The notes: generated by a model from the letters alone, not told the origin. Numbered from the stretch's first letter, positions 11,958 through 24,263 are shown. The stretch is 30,592 nt of DNA from Conidiobolus incongruus B7586 (GCA_000697335.1 JNEM01009248.1:1-30592); one strand, 5' to 3'. A program made the numbers and translations.

Positions 11958-14900
11958 CTGAATCAAATATTAATATCAATTAAAAACAAAATAAGAAACT
12001 AACTTACCATCCAATATATAATTGACATAGATTCTCAATAGATGTAGCTTCTTGTATCAACTTGTCGACCTGTTGAGATACCTCGAGAACAGTATCTGGA
12101 TCGAAATCTTTACCCGTCAACTTTTTCGATATCCTATCGATTACAGTTAATGCTCTTTCGTTCAAGATTTCGGGCTGGGGAGCGTCGCCTTCAACGAGGT
12201 GCGAATCCAAATCTCTAGGGAGATGATCCACGTCACTCTTCGTACTCGACGAAAAGAATGGATGTCTATCCCAATTGGCTCCGAGCGAATGTGGCGAGGG
12301 ATTGTTTGAATTCTTATTGATAGGACGCGTCAACAATCTCCAATTGATGAGAGGATCGTAAACGAAAGCTTCTAATACTGCCATCAAACTTTCCTTATTA
12401 TCACGCAAGACTCGCATGACGTTTTCGCAGGTGATACGGTAAGTGCCCTCGATTCCGCTGACTTCCATCGCGTTCGTCAGCATTCTTGTGAGTCGGAACG
12501 GGACGGTTTCGGGGAATTTGTCGCGATCTTTAGCCACCTCAAAACAGTCACCGAAGTCAATATGCACGATCTTTCCCGAATTCTTGTTGATCATCAGGTT
12601 GGACGGGTGACGATCTCCCAACCCCAAAATGTAACCAACAATTGACATAGTTGCTAACGATCGCGTGTAGGTAGTTCGTCGATTAAGCCAGGCTTCTGAA
12701 TTGCGACTCTTGAGCCATAGGACTCTTTCAAGATCTTGGCCGGTGGTATTATCGAGAGCATTTTCAAATACTTCCACCTTCTGAAGTAAGCATAAAGAAT
12801 CATATTGCTGCCTATTTTGGGTCATCTGATTCATGATCTGTCTCTCAACATCGATTGGGATTTTGCGACTCTCTCTATATTCTTTAATAAGTGTGTGTAA
12901 TGTATCGCAGTTGGGTACCCATCCAATTAGACCCGAATTTGGAGATAAGGGAATCACTGGATATCGTTCAATATTCAATGCACGCTTAGAAGTCTCGGGA
13001 TCCATATTTAACAGCGTATTAACCAATCCGAATAGTTGCATAACTCTTTCATCCTGTCTCAAATCTTCGTGACCCTTCAGTAGATACTGATACTTGACAC
13101 CATTCGCTCCCAAAATTGTTAACTTACGAGGCCTTTGCTTCGACGTAATGACTGTAAGATTAGGTGAAAATCGTCGAATTTTAACTATTGGCTCGCCACT
13201 ACGATATGAGCCGGGAATTGCCAAACTCAAATTACTAGATTGCAACAATTTTGAGGATACGTACTGTAATTCCAAATTGGTGATTTGGGGCAACATCTGT
13301 TTGATTTTCTGGAAAATTTGGTAATACAGATCCCAGGCCTGATGCAGGTGCATGATATCGTTGGTTTGTTTGTAGCTATGGCACCACTTTTTGGCTTCTT
13401 GAAGATCGCGGCCGAATGAGAGGTTAAACGAGAGCTCGTTTGTGGTTTCGGGGCCTTTTTCGATCATTGCATGTAAAGGATCCAACACGTTTAACATCCC
13501 TTCAATGTTGTTTTCCGCAAAATACAGCTTGGACGCTTCGTCAAGTCCTTCATACCAGAGTTCATGCCATAGGATCGCAACGCGAATTAATTCTTGACTG
13601 ACTACTAAAGCTTGCTCTATCAATTGCGAACTGTGATACTTCATATGGTGCATTAAAGAGAGTGCAGCCTTTTGTCGAGGTTCACTCGAGGATTTCGAAG
13701 CAACGACTACTGGATAAACTAAAGCTTGAGGATGGGATTTACCAATTTCAATCAATAGTTGATGAATCGATCTGCGAATATGATTATTCGGAGTATGAAT
13801 ACGAGCAATTAGCTAGTATTAATATTTAGAAAAAGTAGTGAATACATCAAGAAGCAAAATACCTGAGGAATAACTTGTAACCAAGTATCAATATTAACAG
13901 TATTAAAGCCTTCGGCAATGGCAGAGTTCACCTCGACATTTCCACCATATTCGAACCAAAGTGTCAGAAGCCTAAGAGCATCTTGCAAAGAACTTCTCTT
14001 TGATAATGCAATGGACTTGAAGAAACCTATATATCATTAATACCAAAGATAAATATTAATGGATTAAGTAATAATGATTGATTACCTTGAACGGCGGTAA
14101 TCACGTGAAGGATTCTAATAGGCTCTGAAGTGAGTCTCTTTTTCAACTTGTAATAATTGGCCACTTCATAGTTAGCGAGTGCCCAAGAATGCCATGCTTT
14201 ATACCACTGTGAATCAAGTTTAGATGCCATGAAATAGCTATGTAAAATGATTGGGATAGTTTCCTAAAAAGGAGAATTAGACAGATAAAATATCAATCAT
14301 TGATTTGCTTACGCTTTGCCATTCCTTCTGCAAAGATACTTGCCACTTGGCATCCTTGAGATATGATCTCGCGAGGAGTTTCAAATAAGCAGGATCAATA
14401 GTACTGGGGAGTTCGAATTCGATACTACCATCGGAATTGGGCGACGCTGAATAAATCTCGTTTAAGCCTAAATAGGCACTCAATGTTTTCGTGAAAGTTT
14501 TCAATTCTTCCAAAACTTCAATTTGGTTGCCAGTTGCCCATTTATATTTGAGATTGGCGTATTTGATATGAGGAGATTCATTGTTAAATATCTAAAAAAA
14601 TAATCAATATAATTTTGTATATTATATGAATATTAATTACCTCCAATCTAGAACATTTTTCATTTTCACCAAGTAATTTTAGAGTAGCTTCACACATCGG
14701 CAAATTACCGTGCTTCCTGCATAAGTTGGCGAACTTGATCCAAAGCTCCAAATTCTGACTCGGTTCAATGACTAAAGAACGAATAGATAGGATAGAATGC
14801 CACACTTTGACATTGCTTTCGCATCCTTTTAATCTAAATGAAATGCGTTGGATAATTAACTTAAAAATGAGAATATATCATTTAACCTGTTAATCCAAGT

Positions 14901-17900
14901 TTGTAAAATATTCTTCTTTAACCTGTCGTTGGTAGGATACTTTTTATATTGGATAATTTCTTCCAACTCTGAAAAAATTTGTACTCGGATCATCAATCTA
15001 TAAATGAAATATTAATATAATAAATATATGTATATTAAATGATAATAGATTACGAATAAGCTTGATTATAAGAATCACCAATGAGTGCGGTGAGTTCTGG
15101 ATCCAACTGGATCCTAGCCTGACGAATATTGAGCTCCGCCTTGTCAAATCGATTATTATGAATATCGAAAATCGACTTATATAGCAAAGTTTCCGGCATG
15201 TCCTGATCCATCACTTGAATGTATTTCTCCATAGAGTCCCATTGACTCAAGCCCAGCGATGCACCAATTGCCATACTCGCAATCTTCTTCCTGTTAATAT
15301 CGCTGGAAATCTCCCAAGTTTCTTGCGACAATACGTCCAATTCATCCCATTTCGCCAATGCATGCAGGCATCGCATCTTCCCCATGACGACATCTTTATT
15401 ATTGTCGCCTTCAACCTCAATTTTGGCGTTGTAAGCTTGTAGTGCGTGATCCCATCTGCCCAACTTTTCATACCAACTCTCCTGAAGTTCCAGATCTTGA
15501 TGTTTTTGCGAGAATGTCAAAATGCCGATAGCGGAATCATGTTGCTGCAATTGATTGTTGATACTAATCAGTTCCTCGATGATTTTGGGTGATGGATCCG
15601 AAATGAACTCGAGTTCTTTGTAGCGCAATGCTTTGGCGTACGAATGGCACCTTATTGAATAAACTCCCAATGTTCTAATATCAATGGGTAGAGTTTTATC
15701 GTCGTGTTCCATAAATTCAGCCAAATTTAATAATAGATGGAGAATGTCGTGTGGAATGTGGGGCGATGCCATGGCAGTTTCGAGTGATCTTACAAGCTCA
15801 TCCTGATAATGATCCTGAAGCTCTGTCCAACACGATACGAACCCAATGTTGAATAACTCTCTCGCGAGTGGATGATACATACTAGCAATCTCAACACACG
15901 CTCTCAGAGCATGCGAAGGCGATTCCTTCAGCAATTCCAGACTCAATCTGCGAATCCATTCTAACCAATCTTCCTTCGTGGATCTTTGGAATGCCTCCCA
16001 CGCCTTTTTCAAATTTACTTGGTTTACTGGGAGTTTTTTCATAGCAACTAAATTGAGAGAAAGAGGATCAGGATGGATAGCGTCCAAACTAGATGAAGAA
16101 TATTAAAAACAAAATCATCCAATACTGTAATGATTAGTTACCTATTATCATTCAAACCCGTAAATTCTCTAGTAACCGGTTCATTTCTCAATATTTTCGA
16201 AACCAAACTTTCGTAATTGAGATGTTGAATCCTATTACGAATCATCACCTGATTAATTAGGGGTACGAATACTGCATAATCCAAACTCAGTTGACATGCT
16301 AATGCAATGAGAGCATCCATCGTTACAGCTCTTAATTCGCCATTGGGAATTGACAGGATTCTGGAGAGTGGATGAATGATTGACGATGCGAGGTCAGAGC
16401 ACTGGACAGATCGGCATAGCTTTGCGAGTGTTTGAATCGCTATAATTTTGACGTTGATGAAAATGTCTTCGCGCTCCAATAATTGAATGATCACTGGGAT
16501 GATCATGTGAATATAGTCTTGGGTGGTGGGACCCAATACCGATAGGGTTTGAAGAATCTTAATAGTGACTTCGTAATGTTCGGAAGTATCGAATTCTAAA
16601 GTTTGCAACATTTGGGGGAGGATTTCCGGATGATATACTTTGAAATCGTCTTTCAGGGCGACACAAATTACTTCGATTAGTGAAATCAATACCAGTTTGA
16701 CTTTAGTTGACGATGACCAGAAATCGTGAATCAAAGTTACGAATTCGTCCAAGTGATCCTTGATGTCATATTTAACTATGCTGACTAAAGTACAAAGTTG
16801 GTCCAAATAAAATTCGTGCATGCCAGTTGGACTTGAGCGAATTACATTGAAGTAAGCTGGTAAAATATAGGGCAAAAATTGGATACATTTATTTCCTAGA
16901 GTTTTGAATAAACTCATAAATGCATCAATTACCAAGCGATGATGATTAACTAGTGAAGGATCTTTAACAATTTTGAGTAATGAAGAAACAACAATCGTTG
17001 GATAATAATCTTCAGATGATGGATTCAATCCAATCAATAGCTGAGAAATATCAGGAATATCTGATTCAATGGGCTTAGGCTCACCAACTGCAGACTCCAG
17101 CGACGTGCGAGAGTTGGAAAGTTTATAAGGATCCAAAGCTCCAAGTATTCCCATCAACCTAATAGTTTCTTGTCTGACTTCGGAATTCTGTTCATTTGCC
17201 AAAATATTGGTCAGAGTTGGCATCAAATCGGGATAGTCAATCAATGGCTGAATCACATAACTGGTCCTGCTGGTGATATAGCAGAGTGTGATAATTGCAT
17301 TTTTACGCTTAATAGATGACGTCACATCTTGAGTAGCTTCGATCATAATTGGGAAAATAATATGGGTATACTCTTCGAGATCTTTGCCTCCCACTCGATA
17401 CAGTTCACCGATCGCTTTAATTACTGAGCATGACACTGTGAGACTAGGATCTCGAATTTTACTGAGGAGAGCTTTAAGGATAGACTGAATGAAAGGAAAT
17501 ATTAGCGAATCTAAAGATCGGATCAGATGACCCAATAAAATTGCACTTTGTTTTTTGATCAAGCTAAATCATTATATTAATATCGTATTAATTTGATGTT
17601 GATTATGGTTGCTTACTTCACTTGAGAATATTCCAAATTTGTCAATAATTTAGTCAACTCCTTTCTGACACAAGGGATGACAAATGTTGCATTCTTCTTG
17701 GACAATCTCCCTATTAATGAAATACTCGTCTCCCTGATAGGAAAGTATTCGTCATTGATAGTGACAAATAGAGATTTCAAATGGTTTGCCTGGGAGAGGT
17801 AATTATCAAAAGAGGAACTTAGATTCAGAAGAACAGTGTGACGAATATGAGGATCTAAAGGTCATTAGTTAAAATAAATATACTATTTAAGTTGAAAAGT

Positions 17901-20173
17901 TACCTGGATCCGATATACCAACCATCAACAACTTATTCAGGACCTCATTGATCAATTCGATAGAGTGAGCGGATTTTGACTCCCAAATGGGATCATTCCC
18001 CATCAGTTTACAGCACGTTAAAGCGGCCGACTTTCGAATTGGGGAGTGAGGGTCTTCCAGATAATGGATAAGGCATTCACGAACAAAATCACTCAATGAG
18101 TGACCTGATGATCATATGTTATTGACCTAATTGAATCTTATTAATTTATATTCTAATACCTGTAAAATCAAATGTTCCCAAAGTTTCCAATGCTAAAGTA
18201 ATGATATCAGGATCATGTGTCTCAGAATTCTACAAAAGTGTCAATGTATATTAAGATACAGTTAAAAGTTATATTACTGGTAAATCTTTAATTGCTGGTG
18301 CCGATGATAAAGTTTTTCTATGGGTGGAAGCTGGAGAAACATAAGGGTTTCCACTCATAGTGAGTGAAATTAAATTTAATAATCTAGCTATGATAAAATA
18401 TGCTAATTAATTCTATATAATAAATTAGCGACCTATTTACCTTGGACCACTGGTAAAATGAATGGTACATTTTTCGACAAGTCATCCAAAGCCTGACACA
18501 ACGACGGTGTCAATCCATGAAGTAAAATCAAATCTACCAATTCCTGTGCATGTTTTGCGAGATTAGCACCCACTGAAATCGACAACATACTGATACATTG
18601 AAAAATTTGAGGTTCTACAGTCGTCTTTCCCTTTCTAAAAGAATGTTAAAAACATCAATTATATGGATATATAAGGTTACATTTTAACATTTAGAGCATC
18701 TTTAATTCTAGATACGATGGAATCAACGAATGGTGAAATTCTTGGACCAATTGCTAATGAAATTTTACCAATGCTTAAGAATGCTAAATATCTTTAATTA
18801 ATACATATGCAATAATAAAATTTAACCAAACTTACCAACTGCACGCTCTTTCTCTTTCTGTAACTGACCCATCAAATGAAGGAAAACCTTTTGGAGGTAC
18901 AAAGATGAAAATTCGGACGGATCGTAATAAGCTAGAGATGGCAATGTTAGCACTACAGATTTGCGAATTAAACTATCTTTGTGATCTTTGTATTTTAATA
19001 GGATATCCGCTACATCTTGGAATTTATCATTCATAAACTAAACAAATGAATGAATATTAACAGGTTTAAATTTACATTTATAGCATTACATCGCCAGTAT
19101 GTGTCAATAACTCTTTAATAGCTAATAATGAACCGTGGATGGATTCAACGGAATTAAATTTCAGTCCTTTGATCATCTCTTCCCAAGTTCTGGAGTACCA
19201 ATTAAATTGCATGGGACTGTCCCTTTGAAGAATGATTTTGAGACCGGAATCCAACGCTTCGGCTGCATTCTCTCTAATACTAATCTAAATAATATGTAAT
19301 AAGTTCGTAGTATCAATTTTAAATTCACAATTACTTTGATGTCTCTTAAAGCAACCCAAATTAGTTGAAGGAATTGGGTAACATAGCCATACATTAATGT
19401 GGGGGCATTTTGACATAGGGTTTTAAGGATTAATATGGCAGCTAAACGTTTGACTTCGTTTCTATCGCCTATTTCTTAATTATTAATATAATACTAATAT
19501 TATTACAGCTGATCAATTAACCATGAAGCCATTCGAAAGATCTCTTCACTTCGGATTCTACCAATTCAGAAGTGAAAGAACCCCCAGGAACAACCAATTT
19601 TCCTAAATGCTAAATTAAACAAATGTGGGAAATTATATCACTGATTAATACCTAAAATCTTAACAGCAATAAACATAATATGAGTATCGTTGTTGGGCAA
19701 TGCATTCCTCAAACACGTCGAAATTTGGGTCCTTTTGGCGTAACTGCCCTCCGTATCGCCATCCGTCAAACGATCTATTCACACTCAATATTAACACTAT
19801 ATCAATTCCAATCATATCATCAAGTGTACCTAGAGCTGCCAAAGCCCCCAATTTTTCGTAAATTTCGACACCTTTCAACATTTCGCCCAACTTGGAGTAA
19901 ACTTCCTTAACGATTTTGCTAAGAGTATCACCTGTGAGCTCTTTGGACACTTCTTCGAACTAATTTCAAATTAATATATTTATCAAATTATTTTAAATTA
20001 TTTATTGTTACTTTATATTTTAATGCGTCAGCAGCGGAATTTCTGATAGTTTCATGCCTTTCTTAATTATTAATAACAAAATATATCAGCAAATCAAGAA
20101 TTAAAGGGTGTTACCTAGATTTCAAATCTTGAAAGATTTTATTAAATATATCGGAATATTTAGTAAAATTCAT
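11942..20173 (-). CDS. TOR: TOR serine/threonine kinase (23 exons)
   Basis: PIKK-family kinase at the centre of TORC1/TORC2 growth control. Exons on the minus strand: 20173-20115, 20057-20012, 19959-19830, 19774-19652, 19602-19522, 19468-19335, 19284-19090, 19037-18836, 18783-18681, 18634-18441, 18387-18278, 18229-18160, 18104-17904, 17854-17617, 17563-16142, 16088-15054, 14997-14887, 14833-14641, 14591-14313, 14263-14086, 14026-13863, 13812-12008 and 11957-11942. They sum to 7089 nt, giving 2362 residues (yeast TORs are about 2340-2470). Order: N-terminal HEAT repeats, FAT domain, FRB (about 1826-1925), kinase and FATC. The kinase has GDRHPSNLM (Asp about 2156), HIDFGD (Asp about 2175) and Lys about 2002 in [18 protein letters not shown]. 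The start ATG at 20173 aligns with the family N-terminus ([15 protein letters not shown]), with an in-frame stop just upstream. The end is YIGWCSFW rather than the usual CPFW. Confidence 0.95.
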
Positions 20174-20741
20174 CCTGAATTAAAAAATTTTCATAAATAT
20201 TGAATTTTTTTTTGAAAAAATAAAAACTATTTTGTAATAAAAAAACTTGATGGATACTTTAATAATTAATTAAGATTAAATTATTGTTGATAAATTGGAA
20301 TAATTATTATATATGAATATTTGGATTTTAGTATTGCATTGAATTAATATTTTTTGTTCACTGTCACAAACCTTTATTTAAATTTTTTGGTTAGACATAA
20401 AATTGATTATGGGATATTTCGAATTTTGGATTTTGGTATTTAATAATCTTAAATACTATTCAATTTGATCTTATAATTAATATACTTTTATAATGATTTA
20501 TTATTTTATATTAAAATAATGATAAATCATATTATTGAAATAGTCATAGCTGTAATTAAATTTAAAAATATTCAGTGTTTCATTTATACAACTAAATTCG
20601 ATAATTCTTTGTCATAAAGTAAATTTTAACAAAAAATTAAAATAGTATACGGAATGATATAATGCTGAAAAGATTATTAGCTCAATAATATCATATAAAT
20701 ATTATGATATAAAATCTTTCAAAACTATAAATATCATAATT
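20174..20741. other. TDG-TOR intergenic region with TOR promoter
   Basis: AT-rich, between the TDG stop and the TOR start, both on the minus strand. Just before the TOR ATG the minus strand reads ttaattcagG-ATG, which looks like an intron end, so a 5'-UTR intron may be present. No gene recognised. Confidence 0.45.
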
Positions 20742-21479
20742 CTAATCACTATTTTGGTTAATCCAATCCGCCAACTCCTTCAAACATTTTAAACGATCGT
20801 CCCTAGAATATTGAGATACTCTACCACTAGTGGACGGTGTTACGAACATCCTAGTATTTTCAATATCCTCGATGGTATCATTTTGAAAACCCACAGTGAT
20901 AGATTTCCTCAAATCTTGAACGAAATACCGATAAATTTGAATCCCCAAAAAGCAACACACTTTCGGTCTGTACTTAAGGATTTTCTGTTTGAGGATTGGC
21001 ACTCCTTGTTTAAGTTCAGTTGATGATAAATCGTCCATTCCGGGAGTGGGACGAGATGCTAAGTTTGTGAAGCCGTACCGATAGTTAGTTAAGAGAAATT
21101 CGTCGTCCTCACATGTCAGTTTCGTATTCACGAGTCCAGATTGAAAAAGTAAGGGCCAAAATAAATTGTTGGGATTGCCAAAATGACGCTGGCGCTGTGA
21201 GCTTTGGACACCAGGATTCACTCCAATGAATAATATGAGCATGTTGTCGTTGAGTAAATCAGGTACGGGTAATAAATTGTCATAGGTTTGTTTTTTATTA
21301 TTAGTCTTAGTTCTCTTTTTAGAATCTTTTTTGAACTTAGTTTTATTTAAAATTGATGAAGCTTTAACTTCTATTTTAACAGAATCCTTTCTTGAATCAT
21401 TACTTTTAAATTTTTCTAACAAATTTTTAAAATTTCCAATGGAATCACTATTGTTATTATTATTATCTGCTTCACTCAT
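20742..21479 (-). CDS. TDG: Mismatch-specific thymine/uracil DNA glycosylase (TDG/Mug family)
   Basis: Removes T or U opposite G (deamination products of 5-methylcytosine and cytosine) and starts base-excision repair. The 245-residue intronless frame has a polar, Lys-rich, probably disordered N-terminus (1-65), likely holding nuclear-localisation and DNA-contact residues. The catalytic core spans about 78-240. Motif A is FIGVNPG (about 84-90), whose Asn88 matches the catalytic Asn of TDG and Mug. The core shares GNPNNLFWPLLFQSGL, YGFTNLASRPTPG and DLSSTELKQG with animal TDG, and the DNA-intercalating loop region TPSTSGR (about 214-220) matches PSSSAR. S. pombe Thp1 is the likely fungal counterpart. 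It is transcribed divergently from MZM1. It is the only clear gene in the window that ends in TAG. Confidence 0.93.
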   Translation of the reverse strand: MSEADNNNNNSDSIGNFKNLLEKFKSNDSRKDSVKIEVKASSILNKTKFKKDSKKRTKTNNKKQTYDNLLPVPDLLNDNMLILFIGVNPGVQSSQRQRHFGNPNNLFWPLLFQSGLVNTKLTCEDDEFLLTNYRYGFTNLASRPTPGMDDLSSTELKQGVPILKQKILKYRPKVCCFLGIQIYRYFVQDLRKSITVGFQNDTIEDIENTRMFVTPSTSGRVSQYSRDDRLKCLKELADWINQNSD

Positions 21480-21716
21480 ATTTTTAATAACTATTATTTT
21501 GATTTGTAATGATTAATTTGAATAAAATTAAAATGATAATCATAATAAATGGTTTTTTTATGGGAATATTTTTTAGAAATTAATTCTTGATAAGGTCAAA
21601 TTAATTTTGGGAAATCCCATAATTATTTTCACTAATTCTACTTCGATAGCTAAAGTACAAAAGGTTAATATCATTATTTAATAATTTATTAATAAAACAA
21701 AATAAATGTAGAAAGG
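21480..21716. promoter_or_regulatory. Divergent promoter between TDG and MZM1
   Basis: 237 nt separate the two start codons, which point away from each other, so both promoters must lie here. AT-rich, with no motif I can name. Confidence 0.6.
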
Positions 21717-22298
21717 ATGTCATTAAATCAAAGAGTATTAAAAAGTTACAAAGATATTTTAAAAATAACTAAAAAAGTTTTTCAAAGTAAATAATATAGA
21801 GTACTATTTTGAAATTCTAACTATTAATTTAATTGTTTAGATGACACTCGTACTATTCTAGGTAAACTAAATATTTAAAAGTATATTAAATAATACTAAT
21901 ATTTGTGCTATTTAGCTGCTAGAAATCAAATTCGTTCGGGATTTTATAGATTGAAGGATGAAAAAGATAGTGAAAAGATTGAAGCTGTAATTAATATCAT
22001 ATGAATATATTTAAATAGTATTAATAAATTGTTAGGCTTTAAAATATTGCTCTGAAGTTAGGGAGACTCTAATTAAAAATGTGGTACAGGCGACTCCCTT
22101 AGATAATTATAATGATCCTTACGCATATAGTAACCATTACATATGTCAAATCATTCAACATTTTAATAATTTTAAATAGGAGTTCGTATACTTGATGAAA
22201 CTGAAATTAATGATAATGAAACCATTAGACAAAAATCGAAATTTAAAAATAGACAACTTCTCAACGGTGAACCCGTTAAATGTTGTAGTTCTAAATAA
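21717..22298 (+). CDS. MZM1: MZM1/LYRM7, Rieske Fe-S protein chaperone (5 exons)
   Basis: LYR-motif protein of the mitochondrial matrix that holds the Rieske iron-sulfur protein before its insertion into respiratory complex III. Exons 21717-21786, 21841-21861, 21916-21986, 22036-22129 and 22180-22298 (introns 54, 54, 49 and 50 nt) sum to 375 nt, giving 124 residues (yeast Mzm1 is about 123). The LYR-like motif is VLKSYKDIL (about 7-15, Lys in place of Arg), followed by FQNDTRTILAARNQIRSGF, which matches yeast Mzm1 and human LYRM7. The C-terminal half has DNETI, a yeast Mzm1 signature. Because of its four introns it appears as no single long open frame. Exon 2 is only 21 nt. Its presence implies a working complex III and so aerobic mitochondria. 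Confidence 0.92.
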
Positions 22299-23150
22299 TT
22301 TTCCAAATTTACTATTTAATGTTATAATAAAAATTTCAAGCGTTATTGAAAATTATAGTATGATATAGAAATTAAGTTTCATAAATTAATCAATAAATTG
22401 ATATAATTGACTTATAATAAGGTAAATTAGCATATCCTAATACTCATATCTAACTTTTAAACTTTTTGAGTTTTTGGATTAATTTATATCTATTAAAGGA
22501 TAATTATAAAATAATTTGATGAAATTTATTTTATGGATTCGCCTTAAAAATGTATTGATTTTTTAAACTATCGACAGTGTTAAAAACGGTATGAACTTTA
22601 AAGTGCTATAGATTATTGAAAAGAATATTAGAAATTTTAATTTTTGATTAATTTATTCCATAAAGATATTTTTATTAAATTACAATGATTTTAGAACTGA
22701 ATATTAATTTTTTCAAATTAATTAACAGATTGCTGTTATATCCTTGCTCATATATTAATTTTCTGTATTAACACTATCAATTTTTTGTTGAAATTTATCA
22801 TTTTCAATTATTCAAATTATTAAACTAGTGATAGTATTAATATATAATTCAATCGCATAGTTTAGCCATTTATCTTATTAGGTTGTTTTGTAGTAAATTC
22901 AACCGAATACTAACGATATATTATAAATGTAAATCGATTAGTATGTATTATGAATGAATCTGATATTTGAATTGGTTATTATTTTATATAACATTTATTG
23001 CTATTAATTATGGATTATTTCAAATTGTTCGGCTTAAAATGAATAAAGTGGAAATAATCCCACAATCTAGTACTTTGAAATAATCAATTTAAACCCACAA
23101 TCAAATCGGTCTCACAAAAGTCATCTCATTAAAAATCAACCATCCCAAAA
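22299..23150. other. MZM1-cyclophilin intergenic region
   Basis: AT-rich with no recognisable gene on either strand. The last 60 bases before the cyclophilin ATG are richer in C and read as a 5' leader (catcccaaaaATG). Confidence 0.5.
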
Positions 23151-24014
23151 ATGACACAAGTATATTTGGAATTAACTATTGGGGATTTTGAAGGCTACAA
23201 AGCTAGTTTAAAACAATACGAACTAGGTTTAGAATTTTTAAAAACTAAAGCAAAATGGATCTATGACGACGCTGAAGATGTTGATGGTGTTAAAGTTTTT
23301 AACGAAGAACAGGTAGCTACTCTAAATTCGATGGTGGAATCGGATGCGGGATTTAAGGATAAGGTAACCCTTATATCAATAAACCTAATAAAATTACTTC
23401 AATTTTTCTAGGGTGACTTATTATTCAACAAACCCAAAGAACTACTCAAACGCAAATTGGTGTTTGAACTGTTTTCGGACTGTCCCAAGACCAGTGATAA
23501 TTTCAAACACTTATGCCTGGGGGATAAGGGCTTATCCAAATCAGCTAAAAAACCTCTCCATTATTTGAATATCAAATGTTTTAGATTGATCCCCAACTAT
23601 ATTTTACAGGGAGGTGATGTCACTAGAGGTAATGTTTGCAATATATATTCTGATAGGTCAAATGGATTAATCAAACGAATAGGCGACGGGTCAGGAGGTG
23701 ACTCTATCTACAATGGAAAATTCAACGACGAAAAACCCGGTCTCAAGAAAGAATTCGACCAGTTCGGATTGTTAGCCATGGCCAACTCTGGCAAGAATTC
23801 CAACACCTCCCAATTCTTTATCACTCTACCCAGACCTGGACTCAAATCATCAGCTGAGATTCAACAGCATTTTGCTAAGTTGAAGGGGAAGTATGTGGTG
23901 TTTGGTAAGTTGGTTAATCCAACTGAGGATTTGAATGTTTTTAACGATATTGGTGTGAATGGAGAGACTCCCAAGGAGGAGATTACGATATCGGACTGTG
24001 GTGTAATTAATTAA
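23151..24014 (+). CDS. Cyclophilin-type peptidyl-prolyl isomerase with a large N-terminal insertion (2 exons)
   Basis: Exons 23151-23363 and 23412-24014 (48-nt intron) encode 271 residues. The first strand VYLELTIGD (4-12) and the second, LVFELFSDCPKTSDNF (about 87-102), are normally joined by a few residues. Here about 74 residues rich in Lys, Glu and Asp lie between them. The rest is a cyclophilin: CFRLIPNYILQGGDVTRGN carries the catalytic Arg (about 129) and Gln (about 137), and MANSGKNSNTSQFF carries the Asn and Gln of the active site. Differences from cyclophilin A are Tyr for the hydrophobic-pocket Phe, no Trp where cyclosporin is normally bound, and Tyr for His in GKYVVFG. A second insertion of about 18 residues follows TRGN. 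No signal peptide, so probably cytosolic or nuclear. I cannot assign it to a named yeast cyclophilin. Confidence 0.9.
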
Positions 24015-24263
24015 TTAACTATATTCATAATGAAAATAAAATCTATTTGACATTATAAATGTATAAATAATTCAATATAAAAATAATAAATCCAAAATAA
24101 AATTTTCATAATCATTGATAATATCAGAAATTAAATAAAAGCGATATAATATATAGAAAAGCAGCAAAATTATTTATGGTTAAATATTTGTTACTATATT
24201 AATTAGAATAAAAATTATTATAAGGACATTAAGATCAAAAAAAGAGAATAATCATTAAGAAAA
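24015..24263. other. Cyclophilin-tRNA-Val spacer
   Basis: AT-rich spacer. Read on the minus strand it holds the tRNA-Val 3' trailer: a T4 run directly after the gene (24260-24263) and a T7 run at about 24237-24243, both able to stop RNA polymerase III. Confidence 0.5.

Noticed and set aside
19603-19651. Using the first AG (tttaatttag) as the 3' splice site of this TOR intron.
   Set aside because: It puts the next exon in the wrong frame. The second AG six bases later gives [11 protein letters not shown], as in other TOR proteins.
19652-19829. Continuous reading of TOR through 19829-19775 without an intron.
   Set aside because: The read-through shifts frame relative to the downstream HEAT region. 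Removing a 55-nt intron gives [17 protein letters not shown], which matches the TOR family in sequence and length.
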